Assembly: GCF_033118175.1 (NCBI RefSeq)
Contig: NC_083693.1
Span: 24,272,481-24,336,480 of the forward strand
Length of the DNA stretch: 64,000 nt
Reading direction: 5' to 3'
From: Dama dama
Taxonomy: Eukaryota > Chordata > Mammalia > Artiodactyla > Cervidae
Part shown: one piece after another, positions 21,561-32,103 of the stretch
How positions within the stretch are numbered: the stretch's first letter is position 1
How the letters are laid out: the number at the start of each line of letters is the position of its first letter
Translations under genes and position numbers: made by a program
The notes under the pieces: model-generated
What the model was told of the DNA's origin: nothing
Databases searched by the model: none
What the model saw: only the letters and a program-made list of their open reading frames with translations

Positions 21561-22918
21561 AATAAGTGCTTTTACTCTCACTTTATTATTCAGATAGAGG
21601 AATGCTAATTTTTACTCAAACATGAGATATGCCCCATTTTTAACCAGATAAATGTTCTTTTAAAAAAAAAAAAAAAACCCAAATACACATTTCCTTCAAC
21701 TGGGATACTGGTAGAAATAAATTCAAGCTTTGAATGATTATTATTTTTATTATTTGAGAGGAAGTCTCTGGCATAAAGAAGGTGTACCAAGAGTTTCTTT
21801 GAGTTGTTAACCAAAAATTCAGTGACAAAGGCTACAGTAATTTTACAATGCAAAAGGAAATGCCTAGCAAACTCTCCAGACAATAGACTATTTATCACAG
21901 TTTGCAGAGGTGGAGCAAGTACATAATTTTTTGATCTAGTTGACACATTCAATTATGTTCTAAAAGTTTCGATCACAGGACTTCTCTCTGCCATCTATTG
22001 GGTACAAAAATGTAAGCCATAATTACAGATATTTCATGTGCCTTATATCAAAAGCCCCAACAATCCCTTCCTGAGGCATTCTGTCTTCCAGACAAACTGG
22101 GAGAAGAAAATAAATGCTTGGCAATCAAGACTTGCAAAGTGACCGTGAGGGGCAGTCAAGGAGCTGACAGCTGAAAATGCGGGGAAAAGAAATCTGTACA
22201 ATGTACCCTAGGGTTTGGGTTTGCAGAGAAAATAATTTGCTGTATATCATAGTCTCACAGATGTCTGGGACTGAAAGGGACTCTGTGAACATTAATTTAG
22301 TCTATCTACCTGCTTTGAGCTGTAACCAATAGAATTTTCTAAATCTGCATGCATATCTTGAAGATCAAAACATAATATGGTGGGAAAATCAGAGGCTAGG
22401 TTTGAGGTTATTTCTACCATTTCCTAATAGCATTTCCTTGGGTAATAATGTGTTTAACCTGAACAATCCTGGATTCTTTTCTGCATATATCAGGTTATTA
22501 TACTCACCTGGCTGGGCTCTTGTGGTGCCTAATAGGATACTGTTTGTGAGATGGTCTGTTCCTTGTTATTAATAACAATAATTGTCAGTCAGCCCTCCTT
22601 CACCCCTCCATACCAAGAGATTAGGAGAGACAAGTTGTCAATTAACTTCAAGGTATTTCCATATTGATTGGCCTCCTAAAGATGGGAAACCTTCCTCATG
22701 CACACCTCAAATTCTTCACCTTGTAGCTTGAGTGCTTTCCCTCTGGTTAATTAACCAATGGAATTGTAGAACAGAGACGATCAAACTCAGGAAGATAATC
22801 TTTCATCTGATGTGTTCATAGACTTGAGAGCTGCCATCCATGGGTGCCTGAGAGGCCTTTTACTCCTTCCTGTAGGCATGAAACATGAAAAGGGACAGCA
22901 AGAAGACTGAACAGACAA
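21561..22918. other. Unassigned non-coding sequence
   Basis: About 1.35 kb with a 16-nt A-run at 21662-21677. The 115-codon antisense frame (21605-21952) spans this A-run as a lysine/phenylalanine-type low-complexity stretch and is not a credible gene. Confidence 0.4.
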
Positions 22919-23036
22919 ATGTCACTCAGTCATGTCCGATTCTCTTCTGACTCCATGGACAGTAGCCCACCAGGCTCCTTTGTCCATGAGATTTCCCAGG
23001 CAAGAATACTGGAGTGGGTTCCCATTTCCTGCTCCA
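22919..23036 (-). mobile_element. Bov-tA SINE, antisense, partial
   Basis: 'atgtcactcagtcatgtccg', 'gcaagaatactggagtgggt', ending in the core 'catttcctgctcc'. The tRNA-like head is missing. Confidence 0.88.
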
Positions 23037-23317
23037 GTATTGCTGAATAACACCTGACAGAAATCTTCTTTTTTTCCTTTGTATCTCATCTCTAACTCCC
23101 TACTTCCACCCCATGTGCTCCAGTTCTATAATTCTAGCAGGGAACTCCTAAGACATGGCATCTGATTTGACATTGGATTGTTCTCTTTAAGTTGCCTCAC
23201 TCATCACTGCAAGGGCCAAGGAATGAATTTTGTGAGTTTTTGCCTCCATCGTCCATGAATTATTTTGTGATAGTGAACCTGGCATTTGGTCTGAGTCCTC
23301 CCTCTAATGAATGTCAA
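23037..23317. other. Unassigned non-coding sequence
   Basis: No recognised repeat or gene. Confidence 0.4.
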
Positions 23318-23631
23318 GTGAAAGTGAAAGTTGCTCAGTTGCATCCGTCTCTTTGTGACCCCATGGATTATACAGACCATGGAATTCTCCAGGCCAGAAT
23401 ACTGGAGTGGGTAGACTTTCCCTTCTCCAGGGGATCTTCCCAACCCAGGGATCAAACCCAGGTCTCCCACATTGCAGATGGATTCTTTAGCAGCTGAGCC
23501 ACAAGGGAAGCCCAAGAAGACTGGAGTGGGTAGCCTATCCCTTCTCCAGTGGATCTTCCTGACCCAGGAATCGAACCAGGGTCTCCTGCATTACAGGCAG
23601 ATTCTTTACCAGCTGAGCTAGGAGGGAAGCC
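23318..23631 (-). mobile_element. Bov-A2 dimeric SINE, antisense
   Basis: Two A-units in tandem. The first ends 'ctgagccacaagggaagccc', the second starts 'aagaagactggagtgggtag' and ends 'ctgagctaggagggaagcc'. This dimer is diagnostic for Bov-A2. A GAAAGT-type tail ('gtgaaagtgaaagttgctc') lies at the left. Confidence 0.93.
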
Positions 23632-23637
23632 ACTGAC

Positions 23638-23903
23638 TATGAAAGTATTAGTCACTCAATTGTGTCCAACTCTTTGCAACTCCATGGACGGTAGCTCACC
23701 AGGTTCCTCTCCATAGAATTCTCCAGGCAAGAATACTTGAGTGGACTATATACCACCAGGCCCCTCTGTCCATGGAGTTCTCCAGGCAAGAATACTGGAG
23801 TGGGTAGCCCTTCTCTTCTCCAGGGATCTTCCTGGCCCAGGGATTGAACTCATGTCTCCTGCACTGCCGCCAGAATGTTTACCATCTGAGCCACCAGGAA
23901 GCC
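23638..23903 (-). mobile_element. Bov-tA/Bov-A SINE, antisense, with internal duplication
   Basis: The core 'ttctccaggcaagaatact' occurs twice (around 23720 and 23778), about 58 bp apart, each preceded by 'accaggttcctct' or 'accaggcccctct'. The copy therefore carries an internal partial duplication. It ends with 'ctgagccaccaggaagcc'. Confidence 0.9.
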
Positions 23904-24153
23904 ATGCTCCAAGTGACTATGTTAAATGCTTTTCTGTGTTGCTTGAAGTGCACGAGACTAATTTGTGTAAAGGAAAAGTCCTTTGATTTATAGAAAATAT
24001 TCAGGAAAGTAGGGGGAATTTAAGAGAGCATCTTTTATTTTTCAGATTAGGAAAACTAAGACTCAGAGATGCCTAAGGAGGCACCAAAGCCAAGAATATA
24101 CAAGGTACACCAAACAATAAGTCACATATGCTCACATGTTTAGTTTGTGTTTC

Positions 24154-24659
24154 TAGACAGCATATTAAAAAGCAGAGACATTACTTTGCTGACAAAGGTG
24201 TCTAGTCAAAGCTATGGTTTTTCCAGTAGTCGTGTATGGATGTGAGAGTTGGACTATAAAGAAAGCTGAGCGGCAAAGAATTGATGCTTTTGAACTGTGG
24301 TGTTGGAGAAGACTCTTGAGAGTCCCTTGGACTGCAAGGAGATCCAACCAGTCCATCCTAAAGGAAATCAGCCCTGAATATTCATTGGGAAGACTGATGC
24401 TGAAGCTGAAACTCCAATACTTTGGCCACCTGATGCGAAGAACTGACTGATTGGAAAAGACCCTGATGCTGGGAAAGGCTGAAGGTGGGAGGAGAAGGGG
24501 ACAACAGAGTATTAGATGCTTGGATGGCCTCATTGACTTGATAGACATTAGTTTGAACAAGCTCTGGGAGCTGGTGATGGACAGGGAAGCCTGGCATGCT
24601 GCAGTCCATGGGGTTACAAAGAGTCAGACACAAATGAGTGACTGAACTGAACTGAACTT
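24154..24659 (+). mobile_element. BovB 3' fragment, sense
   Basis: From 'tagacagcatattaaaaagc' to the tail 'gactgaactgaactgaact'. Decoded pieces include VVYGCESWTIKKAERQRIDA and WCWRRLLRVPWTARRSNQSI, then the MEKTLMLGKAEGG segment in another frame. EYSLG marker. The TGAACT tail is well preserved. Confidence 0.95.
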
Positions 24660-24944
24660 AATTTATGTTTGTCTGTTCCTAAGCTGATGCAAAGAATTTG
24701 AGCAACTCAGGTGTCTCTGAAGTCATCCTTTGAAACCAGACATCAAAGTCACCATATGGTTGGGAAAGCTTCACATTACTTGGGAAAGTGGCTAAGGTAG
24801 ACCTTAGCACAGAATTGGCAACCAAGCAGAAGCAGTAGAAAGAATCAATAATTATTTTTCCACCTACCCATCAGCAGCATTATCATCAATTACTATAATA
24901 TTATTATGATAGTGTGATAGTTGAAATTACCTTTCATCAAATGT
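24660..24944. other. Unassigned non-coding sequence
   Basis: Nothing recognised. Confidence 0.35.
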
Positions 24945-25365
24945 TCCTTTCTTTTCCTATCTTACCGTAGGTGGAGATTAATCTACCCCATTGATGTTGG
25001 GGTTACCATGTGACTTGCTGTGACCAATGGAATGTTTTTAGATGTTATGGAAACAGAGACCTTAAATGTGCTTATGTCTTTTGGCTTAGCTTGGTACTCA
25101 AGCGATTCATTATGAGAAAACATGACCCAGTTAGCTATTGATTCTTAGCCTTGGCCCTGGAATAAACACACAAAGAACAGAACTGAACCCAACCAACATC
25201 CTAAAGCCAAGTGCAGTTTGCCCAATTGGGCCCATAGTAATGCAATCAGCCTGCAGGCTCTTGAACAAAAGAATAAATGTGAATTATTGTGAGCTGCTGG
25301 GTTTGGAGGAGGTTTGTTATGCAGTATCCTTGTGGCAATTGACACTAATACATATAACTAGCCTT
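24945..25365 (+). mobile_element. Old mammalian interspersed repeat, family not named
   Basis: Pattern of a common old repeat: 'ttaccatgtgacttgctgtg', 'gaccaatggaatgtttttag', 'gaattattgtgagctgctgg', 'gaggtttgttatgcagtatc', 'gcaattgacactaatacata'. A second, weaker copy lies at 61800-62070. Class (LTR or DNA transposon) not settled. Confidence 0.5.
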
Positions 25366-25647
25366 TGAATATTCATTGAAAGACTGACGCTCAAGCTGAA
25401 GTTCCAATACGTTGGCCACCTGATGCGAAGAGCCAGCTCCTTAGAAAAATCCTGATGCTGGGAAAGATTGAAGGCAGGAGGAGAAGGGGATGACAGAGGA
25501 TGGGATGGTTGGATGGCATCACTGACTCAATAGACATGAGTTTCAGCAAACTCCAGGAGATGGTGAAGGATAGGGAAGCCTGAAGTACTGTAGTTCATGG
25601 GCTCTCAAAAAATCAGACGTGACTGAGTGACTGAATAACAACAACAA
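25366..25647 (+). mobile_element. BovB 3' fragment, sense, CAA-type tail
   Basis: 'attcattgaaagactgacgc', 'ggccacctgatgcgaagagc', 'atggcatcactgactcaata', ending 'gagtgactgaataacaacaa'. The (CAA)n tail contrasts with the TGAACT tails of other copies. Confidence 0.93.
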
Positions 25648-25745
25648 AGCTTTTGAATGTGAACTATGCAACAGACTCTGTGTTCAGCACTTTTAATGAT
25701 CTCATTTTAATCTGATAATAACACCTTGAGGTATGGCATTATTTA
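25648..25745 (-). mobile_element. MIR SINE fragment, antisense
   Basis: 'gtgttcagcacttttaatga', 'ctcattttaatctgataata', 'acaccttgaggtatggcatt'. Diverged piece of the MIR 3' half. Confidence 0.55.
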
Positions 25746-25844
25746 ACCCTATATTACCCTATATTCACCGAACACTGTATTTGTGAGATTTCTCCATCTT
25801 ATTAGTGTATAGCACTTAATCCTCATAGAAACACCGAGAGGAGC

Positions 25845-26345
25845 TTGGGCTGTTATAACAGAATGCCATAGACTGGATGGCTTAAACAACAAATATTTAT
25901 TTCTCTCAATTCTGGAGCCTGGGAAGGACAAGATCCCAATGACAAGGCAGGTCTGAATCCTCATGATAGCCCCTTTTAGGCTTCCCCAGTGGATCGGCAG
26001 GAAAGAATCTGCCTGCAATGCAGGAGATACAGAAGATGTGGGTTCAATCCCTGGGTCAGGAAGATCCTCTGGAGGAGAGCATGGCAACCTGCTCCAGTAT
26101 TCGTGCTGGGAAAATCCCCTGGACAGAGGAGCCTGGCGGGCTACAGTCCATGGAGTTGCAGTGAGTTGGACACAGCTAAAGCGACCGAGCAGTCAGAGTA
26201 GAGGGAGTTTTGATCTCTTTCTCTTCTTCAAAGAGCACTGAATCCATCATGTGAGCTCTATCCTCCTGATCTCATCTAAATCTAACTACCTCCCAAAGGC
26301 CCCAACAGCAAATGCCATCATTAGGGATTAGGGATTCAATGTATG
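25845..26345 (+). mobile_element. Old mammalian repeat, split by Bov-tA
   Basis: Left: 'ctgttataacagaatgccat', 'agactggatggcttaaacaa', 'tttctctcaattctggagcc'. Right, after the SINE: 'ctcccaaaggccccaacagc', 'aaatgccatcattagggatt', 'caatgtatgaattctgggga'. A very widespread old mammalian pattern. Family name not certain. Confidence 0.55.
25979..26196 (+). mobile_element. Bov-tA SINE
   Basis: Sense: 'aatctgcctgcaatgcagga', 'gggttcaatccctgggtcag', 'agagcatggcaacctgctcc', tail 'tggacacagctaaagcgacc'. The two overlapping frames are SINE sequence. Confidence 0.94.
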
Positions 26346-26394
26346 AATTCTGGGGAGTTAAAAACTTCCAGTCGTTGGAACTGTGATAGAAAAA

Positions 26395-27640
26395 CTAGTG
26401 CAGACAGGAGAGAACTCAAGGGCTCTATTTTGATTCGCTTATTTGACATGCAAGTGGAAATGTTATGTGGAGACCTGAATACAGAAGTCTGGAGTTCAGG
26501 AGCTAGAAATTTGGGAATCATCAGAATATCTAACAGGGAGATAAATAAGTCCAATATTTGGAGGTTGAAATAAGAAAAAGAACTTTAAAAAAAAGTAGGC
26601 TGAGAGGTAAACTGAGGTTGAAGGAAAAGCAGGAGGCTGATGTTTCAGAAGCCAAGGGAAGTAAATATTTCAAGAAGGATGGAGTAATCCACCTCCTTGA
26701 GGTCATGGTGCTTAGTTGCTCAGTCGAGTCCGACTCTTTTGCAACTCCATGGACTGTAGCCCTCCAGGTTTCTCTGTCCATGGGATTCTCCAGGCAAGAA
26801 TGCTGGAGTGGGTTGCCATGCCCTTCTCCAGGGGATCATCTTCCCAACTCAGGAACCAAACTCAGGTCTTGTGCATTGCAGGTGGGTTCTTTACAGTCTA
26901 AGCCACCAGGGAAGCCCTAATCCACCTCCTCTAATGGTTCTAATCAGACAAGGATGAAGAAGACCTCACATTGGCTGTAGATTTAGCAATGTGATTTCAT
27001 TGATGATTGTTGTGAAAACTTGTTTCCTAGAGCGGTGAGGGAAAAAGCATAAATGGGGTTGGTCCAAGAGAGCATGGGAGTGGGGAGAGAACCGAAGAAT
27101 TTTGCAATAAAATGGAAAGCAAAGTGAGGGTTAGAAGACTTAAGAGAAGGAGCTTGTTGATGTTTTTGTCTTAAATATGGGAGATAAAATGACATTTTCA
27201 TGCTGCCTAAAATGATCCAAAAGAGAGGAAAACTTGATAAGGTAAGAGAGAAAGGGTGGGACTGATGGTGAAACCAGTGGCTGTGAGTGTTCTGGAGTAT
27301 GGGATCCAGTCTCATGTGGTTGGTTGGTCCTGGACCAGAACATGGATACAGGTAATTCATGGTAACAGGAGAGGAGGCAGGTGGTATCATCACAGATGGA
27401 GATAGGTTAAGGCATTAAGAGAATGAGGAAGTACTCTTCCTAGGGATTCTGTTTACTCAACAAAATGAGGGCAAGTCACTGGTTGAAGCTGATGATGAGG
27501 ACCCTTTTGTTGCAGACCTGAGGAAACAAATGGGTAAGGAATCAGTAGAAGGGATAGGATCACATGGAAGTGATGGGAGCTCAGCAAGCTCGTGAACTAG
27601 ACCCTGGCCAGTCAACCTGACTGTGTATTTTTCTCAAACC
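26395..27640 (-). mobile_element. L2-type LINE reverse-transcriptase region, antisense, split by Bov-tA
   Basis: Antisense of the old L2/CR1-type RT region. Landmarks in order: 'gagacctgaatacagaagtc', 'ttgggaatcatcagaatatc', 'caagaaggatggagtaatcc', 'gatttagcaatgtgatttca', 'ggtccaagagagcatgggag', 'aaaatgatccaaaagagagg', 'gaacatggatacaggtaatt'. No intact frame. The 136-codon antisense frame (26983-27393) contains vestiges of the translated RT at best. It overlaps in content with the sense copy at 11466-12960. Confidence 0.65.
26698..26917 (-). mobile_element. Bov-tA SINE, antisense, with 13-bp target duplication
   Basis: Flanked by perfect 'taatccacctcct' (26685-26697 and 26918-26930), which lies in the L2-type element. 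Core 'caggcaagaatgctggagtg', head complement 'ctaagccaccagggaagcc'. The duplication is intact, so this is a comparatively recent insertion. Confidence 0.96.
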
Positions 27641-28208
27641 ATGTTTAGCTTTTGCATAACAGGCAGGGAAGTGTATTGAATTTCAGTGGGGTTTTACCGG
27701 GCAAGTTTGACACAGAATGAAGAGGCAAGAGTGTTGGGTTAATAACCCACCTGACAGACTTATGAGATGGAAGAATGAAACAATTTCTAAGCATTTTTAA
27801 TAGTCTTCTCCCAAGAATGTTTTCTTTTCTACTCAGAATAAACTGCACTGTCCTAGATGTAGAAGTAGTTTATGATAAGTTTCATTATTGATATTCAAGC
27901 ACATGTGTAATTGTTACATTTTACAATGCCATTAATAGCTTGCCTTTTGAGACAAAATGGCATAAATCTCATGTTAAATTGATAATAACCCAATTGTATC
28001 GAGGTAAATATGTCTTATAACAATATACATTATAGATGTGCTGCTAAACAGTAGAAACCCAGAGTAACTGAATGAGCTCATTTATCAATCTTCATAAAAC
28101 ACAAAGGTCAAAATCATAGACAATCAAATCTCCCTCTCTCAATTTCAACTTCACCAGCAGCTCTTTCTTGCTTTCAAGGATATTTCTTTGAAATAAATTA
28201 TTTTCAAG
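27641..28208. other. Unassigned non-coding sequence
   Basis: AT-rich. No gene or repeat recognised. Confidence 0.4.
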
Positions 28209-28346
28209 TATTCTTTTTTCCTGCCTTCCTACCCTTCTGTCCCTCTATCTTGTTACATTTCTCTTCCTTCCTTTCTTTTATTTTCTTCTTTTCTTCTCTC
28301 CTTCCTTCCCTCTTTCCTTCTCTCCTGTCTTTTCTCTTTCTTTCTT
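28209..28346 (+). repeat. Pyrimidine-rich low-complexity tract
   Basis: About 138 bp almost entirely C/T (T and C runs of 'ttcc', 'tttctt', 'ctcc'), broken only by a short 'atcttgttaca' and single A/G bases. No phase or unit length is constant, so it is a degenerate (CCTT/CTTT)n-type tract. Confidence 0.85.
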
Positions 28347-29570
28347 AATATACCGATGTAACATTTTAAAGAGAAAAAAAACCCCAACTTGTAGAAAGTA
28401 GCTGCTCATGTGTGCTAAATCCACCACCTTTCCTCTGCTTTTCAGAGCATTATCTGATTATATCATTTCAGAACTTGGAGAGTTACCATGGAAACAGTCT
28501 CCCAGCCTTTTCCTTTGAAAAGGATCCCTCTAGCCCTCAGAGAAATCACCTGCAAGTAGCCATCCAGCTGCCTTTGTTATGCCCTGGCTCAGTCTTCACC
28601 CATTATCTGCTGTCAGACTTGGGTCAAGAGCCTTGCCAATGACCTGTGAAGTGGAACAGCTTCCAGAGTGGCTGGTTCAGGCTAGGCCACATCCTGCTCT
28701 CCTCCTGGCCTCCTAGGCAGGCCCCTCCTCCATCTGCCCTGGCAAGAGGTGGATTAAATCCAGGAGGGTGGGGCACAGCAAGTTTTTCCTTCCTTTCAAA
28801 AACACCTGGAGGCTTTTTTAACTCCATCCTGGCTGCTAAAAAATCAAGACTGTCTGACAATTTCCCACATCCCCTCCTCCATGAAACGGAGTTTCCCTCT
28901 TTATTGGTTTGCCAAAAGCAAAAGAGCATCCCCAAGCACCTGCCATTTAAACAAGAACAGATTTATTACATTTTGTCAGAAAGATATTTGCTATAGCTGA
29001 AACAGTGCATGTGTCAGCCAGGAGGAAAGTTGCCCGTAGTATTTTCCCCTGGATGACCTATGAATGGATGGATTAATGGATGGAGGATGCCTCAGTTACC
29101 CCTTATTGCCCTCTTCTTCCTCTCAGTATCCTTTCCTCCCATCCCTGTGATGCAGTCTTCATCTCTGATCCAGCTTTTGCCCTCCCATTATAATCATGAG
29201 AAGAGATCAGAGATTAGTCACTTGATGGTGAGATGATATGTGAACTTAGTCCCTGACATGGAGGCTCATTGTGATTTCTTTCTATGGTTCACTTTTGCAA
29301 ATTGAGGGGCTGGTATCTATTCCCTGTGTGATCTGCCCCTCTCTCACCAACTGTCAGGGAGAGGATACTAGAGTCACCTATGGGTGCATGTCTGTGACTG
29401 ACCGTGTCTCTGCAATCCTGTTTGGAGGCTCAGGACATAACTGACCTAGGATATAATAACTAGATGCCAATAAGTTGGAACTACTTGAAGAACAACTTCT
29501 CCCTTAACTTTGATTTTAGAAACCTGAACTATTTCTTGGGTTTGGGGGACCTTTTTAGTAAAGTGGAGCT
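28347..29570. other. Unassigned sequence with frames on both strands
   Basis: No repeat family recognised over 1.2 kb. Opposed frames (28646-28996 sense, 116 codons; 28624-28935 antisense, 103 codons) overlap almost completely. Neither shows a domain, signal or splice context, so they are not called as genes. Confidence 0.4.
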
Positions 29571-29797
29571 ATTGCAATAAACAGGGCTTCCCTAGTGGCT
29601 CAGATGATAAAGAATCTGCCTGCAATGCAGGAGACCCAGGTTTGATCCCTGGGTCAGGAAGATCCCCTGGATAAGCTACCCACTCAACTGTTCTCGCCTG
29701 GAGAATTCCATGGACAAAGGAGACTGGCGGGTTACAGTCCATGGGGTTGCAAGAGTCAGACACAACTGAGTGACTAACACTCTCATTGCAATAAACA
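29571..29797 (+). mobile_element. Bov-tA SINE with 13-bp target duplication
   Basis: The element body runs 29584-29784 between perfect copies of 'attgcaataaaca' (29571-29583 and 29785-29797). Sense orientation, complete head ('gcttccctagtggctcagat') and tail ('acacaactgagtgactaaca'). Confidence 0.97.
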
Positions 29798-30195
29798 ACC
29801 AAAAGAGAGAATGCAACTCAGGGTTGTAAATGTTTGTACTAAATCTTTGGTTTTTGACATTTGACTGCTGACAACCTTCTCCCTCTTCTTCTGTTTTCTG
29901 ATAAGAAAGTCTGGGTGTTGCCTTCCTTGGCACTTATGGGAGTTTCAAAAATCCGTGTAAGCCTCTTCCTGCATGTGACAACCCTCACCCTGGCCTCACT
30001 GTCTAGCCACAATAAAAATTCCAACCTAACTCTTTTTCTTGCTTAGGCCATCTTTAGAACAATCTGAAAGTTATTTCCTGTGCTCCCCAGAAAGCCTCAT
30101 TGTGCAAGTGATAAAAGTTTTTATACCCTCTTAGTGAGTGTGTAGAATCAACAGTCTTGAGATCAAAATCAAGTTTCGAGTGGGAATCCATTTTG
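29798..30195. other. Unassigned non-coding sequence
   Basis: No recognised repeat. Two short overlapping frames on opposite strands lack domains. Confidence 0.4.
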
Positions 30196-30885
30196 TGTTT
30201 TGTTTTTTAATTGGAAGATAGTTGTTTTACAATGTTGTGTTGGTTTCTGCCCTACAACAGTGTGAATCAGCCATCAGTATACATACGCCCCCTCCTTTTG
30301 AACCTCCTCCCACCTCCCCACCCCAACCCACCCCTCTAGGTTGAGCACCAGGTTGAGCTCCCTGTGTTATAAGGCAACTTCCCACTAGCTATCTATTTCA
30401 CATTGTAGGTGTCTTCTCAGTCGTGTCCAACTCTTTGCGACCCCATGGACTGTAGCCTGCCAGGCTCCTCTGCCCATGAAACTTTCCAGGTTAGAATTCT
30501 AGAGTGGGTGCTGTTTCTTACTGCAGGGGATCTTCCTGACCCAGGGATCTTGAGTCTCCTGCGTTGGCAGGTGGACTCTTTACCACTAGCACCACCTGGG
30601 AAGCTCATCCATTCTACGTATGAATATGTATGTTTCAATGCTACTTCCTCAACATGTGGTACCCTCTCCTTCCCCCGCTGTGTCCAAAGTCTGTTCTCTA
30701 TGTCTGCATCTGTATTCCTGCCCTGCAGATAGGTTCATGCATATTTTTCTAGATTCCATATATATATATATGTTAATATACAATATTTGTTTTTCTCTTT
30801 CTGACTTGCTTCACTCTCTATAACAGCTCTAGGTTCATCCACCTCACTAGAACGGACTCAAACTTGTCCATTTCATGGCTGAGCT
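30196..30885 (-). mobile_element. L1 3' end, antisense, with nested SINE
   Basis: Left part: 'attggaagatagttgtttta', 'gttggtttctgccctacaac', 'gagctccctgtgttataagg'. Right part after the SINE: 'gtatgtttcaatgctacttc', 'ctgtgtccaaagtctgttct', 'ctgacttgcttcactctcta'. The poly(A) appears as a T-run near 30201-30209. Confidence 0.92.
30406..30606 (-). mobile_element. Bov-tA SINE, antisense, nested in L1
   Basis: 'cagtcgtgtccaactctttg', 'ctgtagcctgccaggctcct', 'aggggatcttcctgacccag', ending 'caccacctgggaagctc'. It separates two collinear pieces of the surrounding L1. Confidence 0.94.
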
Positions 30886-30971
30886 TTTGCATAATTTCCA
30901 CAGCATTTTGTGTAACAATTTGTGTATAGGAAGAATGAGGAAACAAATTTTCAGAGCAAGAACAGAGCTAC

Positions 30972-30974
<3 letters not shown>

Positions 30975-31024
<50 letters not shown>
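30975..31024. repeat. (TA)25 microsatellite
   Basis: Uninterrupted TA dinucleotide repeat of about 50 bp. Likely length-variable and able to form a cruciform. Confidence 0.97.
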
Positions 31025-31026
<2 letters not shown>

Positions 31027-31594
31027 GGTAAAATCTTGCCCATCTCTGTATCCAAAAAAAGAGAAATTGCAGGGCTAGACTGACTTAGGTTCTGTGTTCC
31101 CTGAGCCTGGACCAAACATTAGGGAGAGGACAGACTTACCCTACAACTATTAGCCAACGCTCATCCAGTGAGAAGTCCAAAACTCCATCCTTGCAAACCA
31201 TTCAATCATCCATTGTCTGAAGGAAGCTGGTAGAATAGACGGGGAAGGGGGCAGAGTAAGGACAATGAAAGGGAAACAAAAATGATGGCTGGAGGGAAAT
31301 GCCAAAGTATAGACATTGAGGATGGATGCAGAGCTAGGAATAAACTCTGAATTATAAGAAACAAAGCCACTGATGACTTTTATAGGGAACTTGCAGATTC
31401 AGCTTTGGGTAAAGAGAAAGCCAAAGACTTTTAGAAGCTCTTCTTCTATCTGTAGAGGTCATGTGTGGAACATACGGAAAATCCCTTTTCCCATTTCAGC
31501 TGGCAGGCACAGCTGGTCCTTGGCAGAGATGCTGGGGAAGACAGCAAGACAAGTGAAAGGACTGTTCAGGTGGTGATACCTAGAGGTGGAGGCA
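31025..31594. other. Unassigned non-coding sequence
   Basis: No recognised repeat or credible gene. Confidence 0.4.
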
Positions 31595-31700
31595 TCGTTC
31601 AGTGGTTAGAAACCGAGGCTCTAGAACAGATTTCCTGGGTGCAAATTTTTCTTTGCCACATGCTGGTTAGGTTGGACTTTGGCAAGCTGCATAAAATGAG
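31595..31700 (+). mobile_element. MIR SINE fragment
   Basis: Sense MIR 5' half: 'atcgttcagtggttagaaac', 'cgaggctctagaacagattt', 'cctgggtgcaaatttttctt', 'ggactttggcaagctgcata'. Confidence 0.75.
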
Positions 31701-31887
31701 AAAAATTTGACTTAAATTTTTAAAAGTATTTTTAGAGAAAATAGAGTCCTCTCATAAAATGGTCAACTCACTAGGGAAATGTATATGTATGCACCTAGTA
31801 ACACAGCTCAAAACATTCAAAGCAAAAATTGATAGAAATACAAAGAGAAATTAATACATTTATCATCAAAGTATGAGTCTTTAACAC

Positions 31888-32102
31888 AACTCTCTCAATA
31901 TTGATAGCTGAAGTAGACCAAAAAAAGCAAATAAAGTACCAAAAAGCATTTAAAAACACAGTTGATAAGCTCATGCTAATTTAGAGTCATTGCCAAATGA
32001 CTCTCTCTAATTTAAAGTGAGATTATTAACTGTTTTTAAAGGTTTTTTGGTATTTTATTTGCTTTTTTTGGGTCTATTTCAACTATCAATATTGAGAGAG
32101 TT
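31888..32102. repeat. About 215-bp quasi-palindrome of L1 sequence
   Basis: The left arm from 'aactctctcaatattgatag' and the right arm ending 'ctatcaatattgagagagtt' are reverse complements over at least 75 bp, with roughly 90% identity. Weaker pairing continues to the centre 'tcattgccaaatga' (31987-32000). Differences are mostly transitions plus two or three small indels. The outer edge of the right arm touches the Bov-tA. Confidence 0.9.
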
Positions 32103-32103
32103 A

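Noticed and set aside
21152..21565. 137-codon frame with hydrophobic stretches as a membrane protein
   Set aside because: T-rich sequence in a likely antisense L1 remnant gives chance Phe/Leu runs. No domain or supporting context.
22919..23903. CRISPR-like array
   Set aside because: The repeated units are SINE A-units of over 100 bp in a ruminant genome, not short repeats with unique spacers.
26983..27393. 136-codon minus-strand frame as a gene
   Set aside because: It lies in an old L2-type reverse-transcriptase remnant and shows no independent domain.
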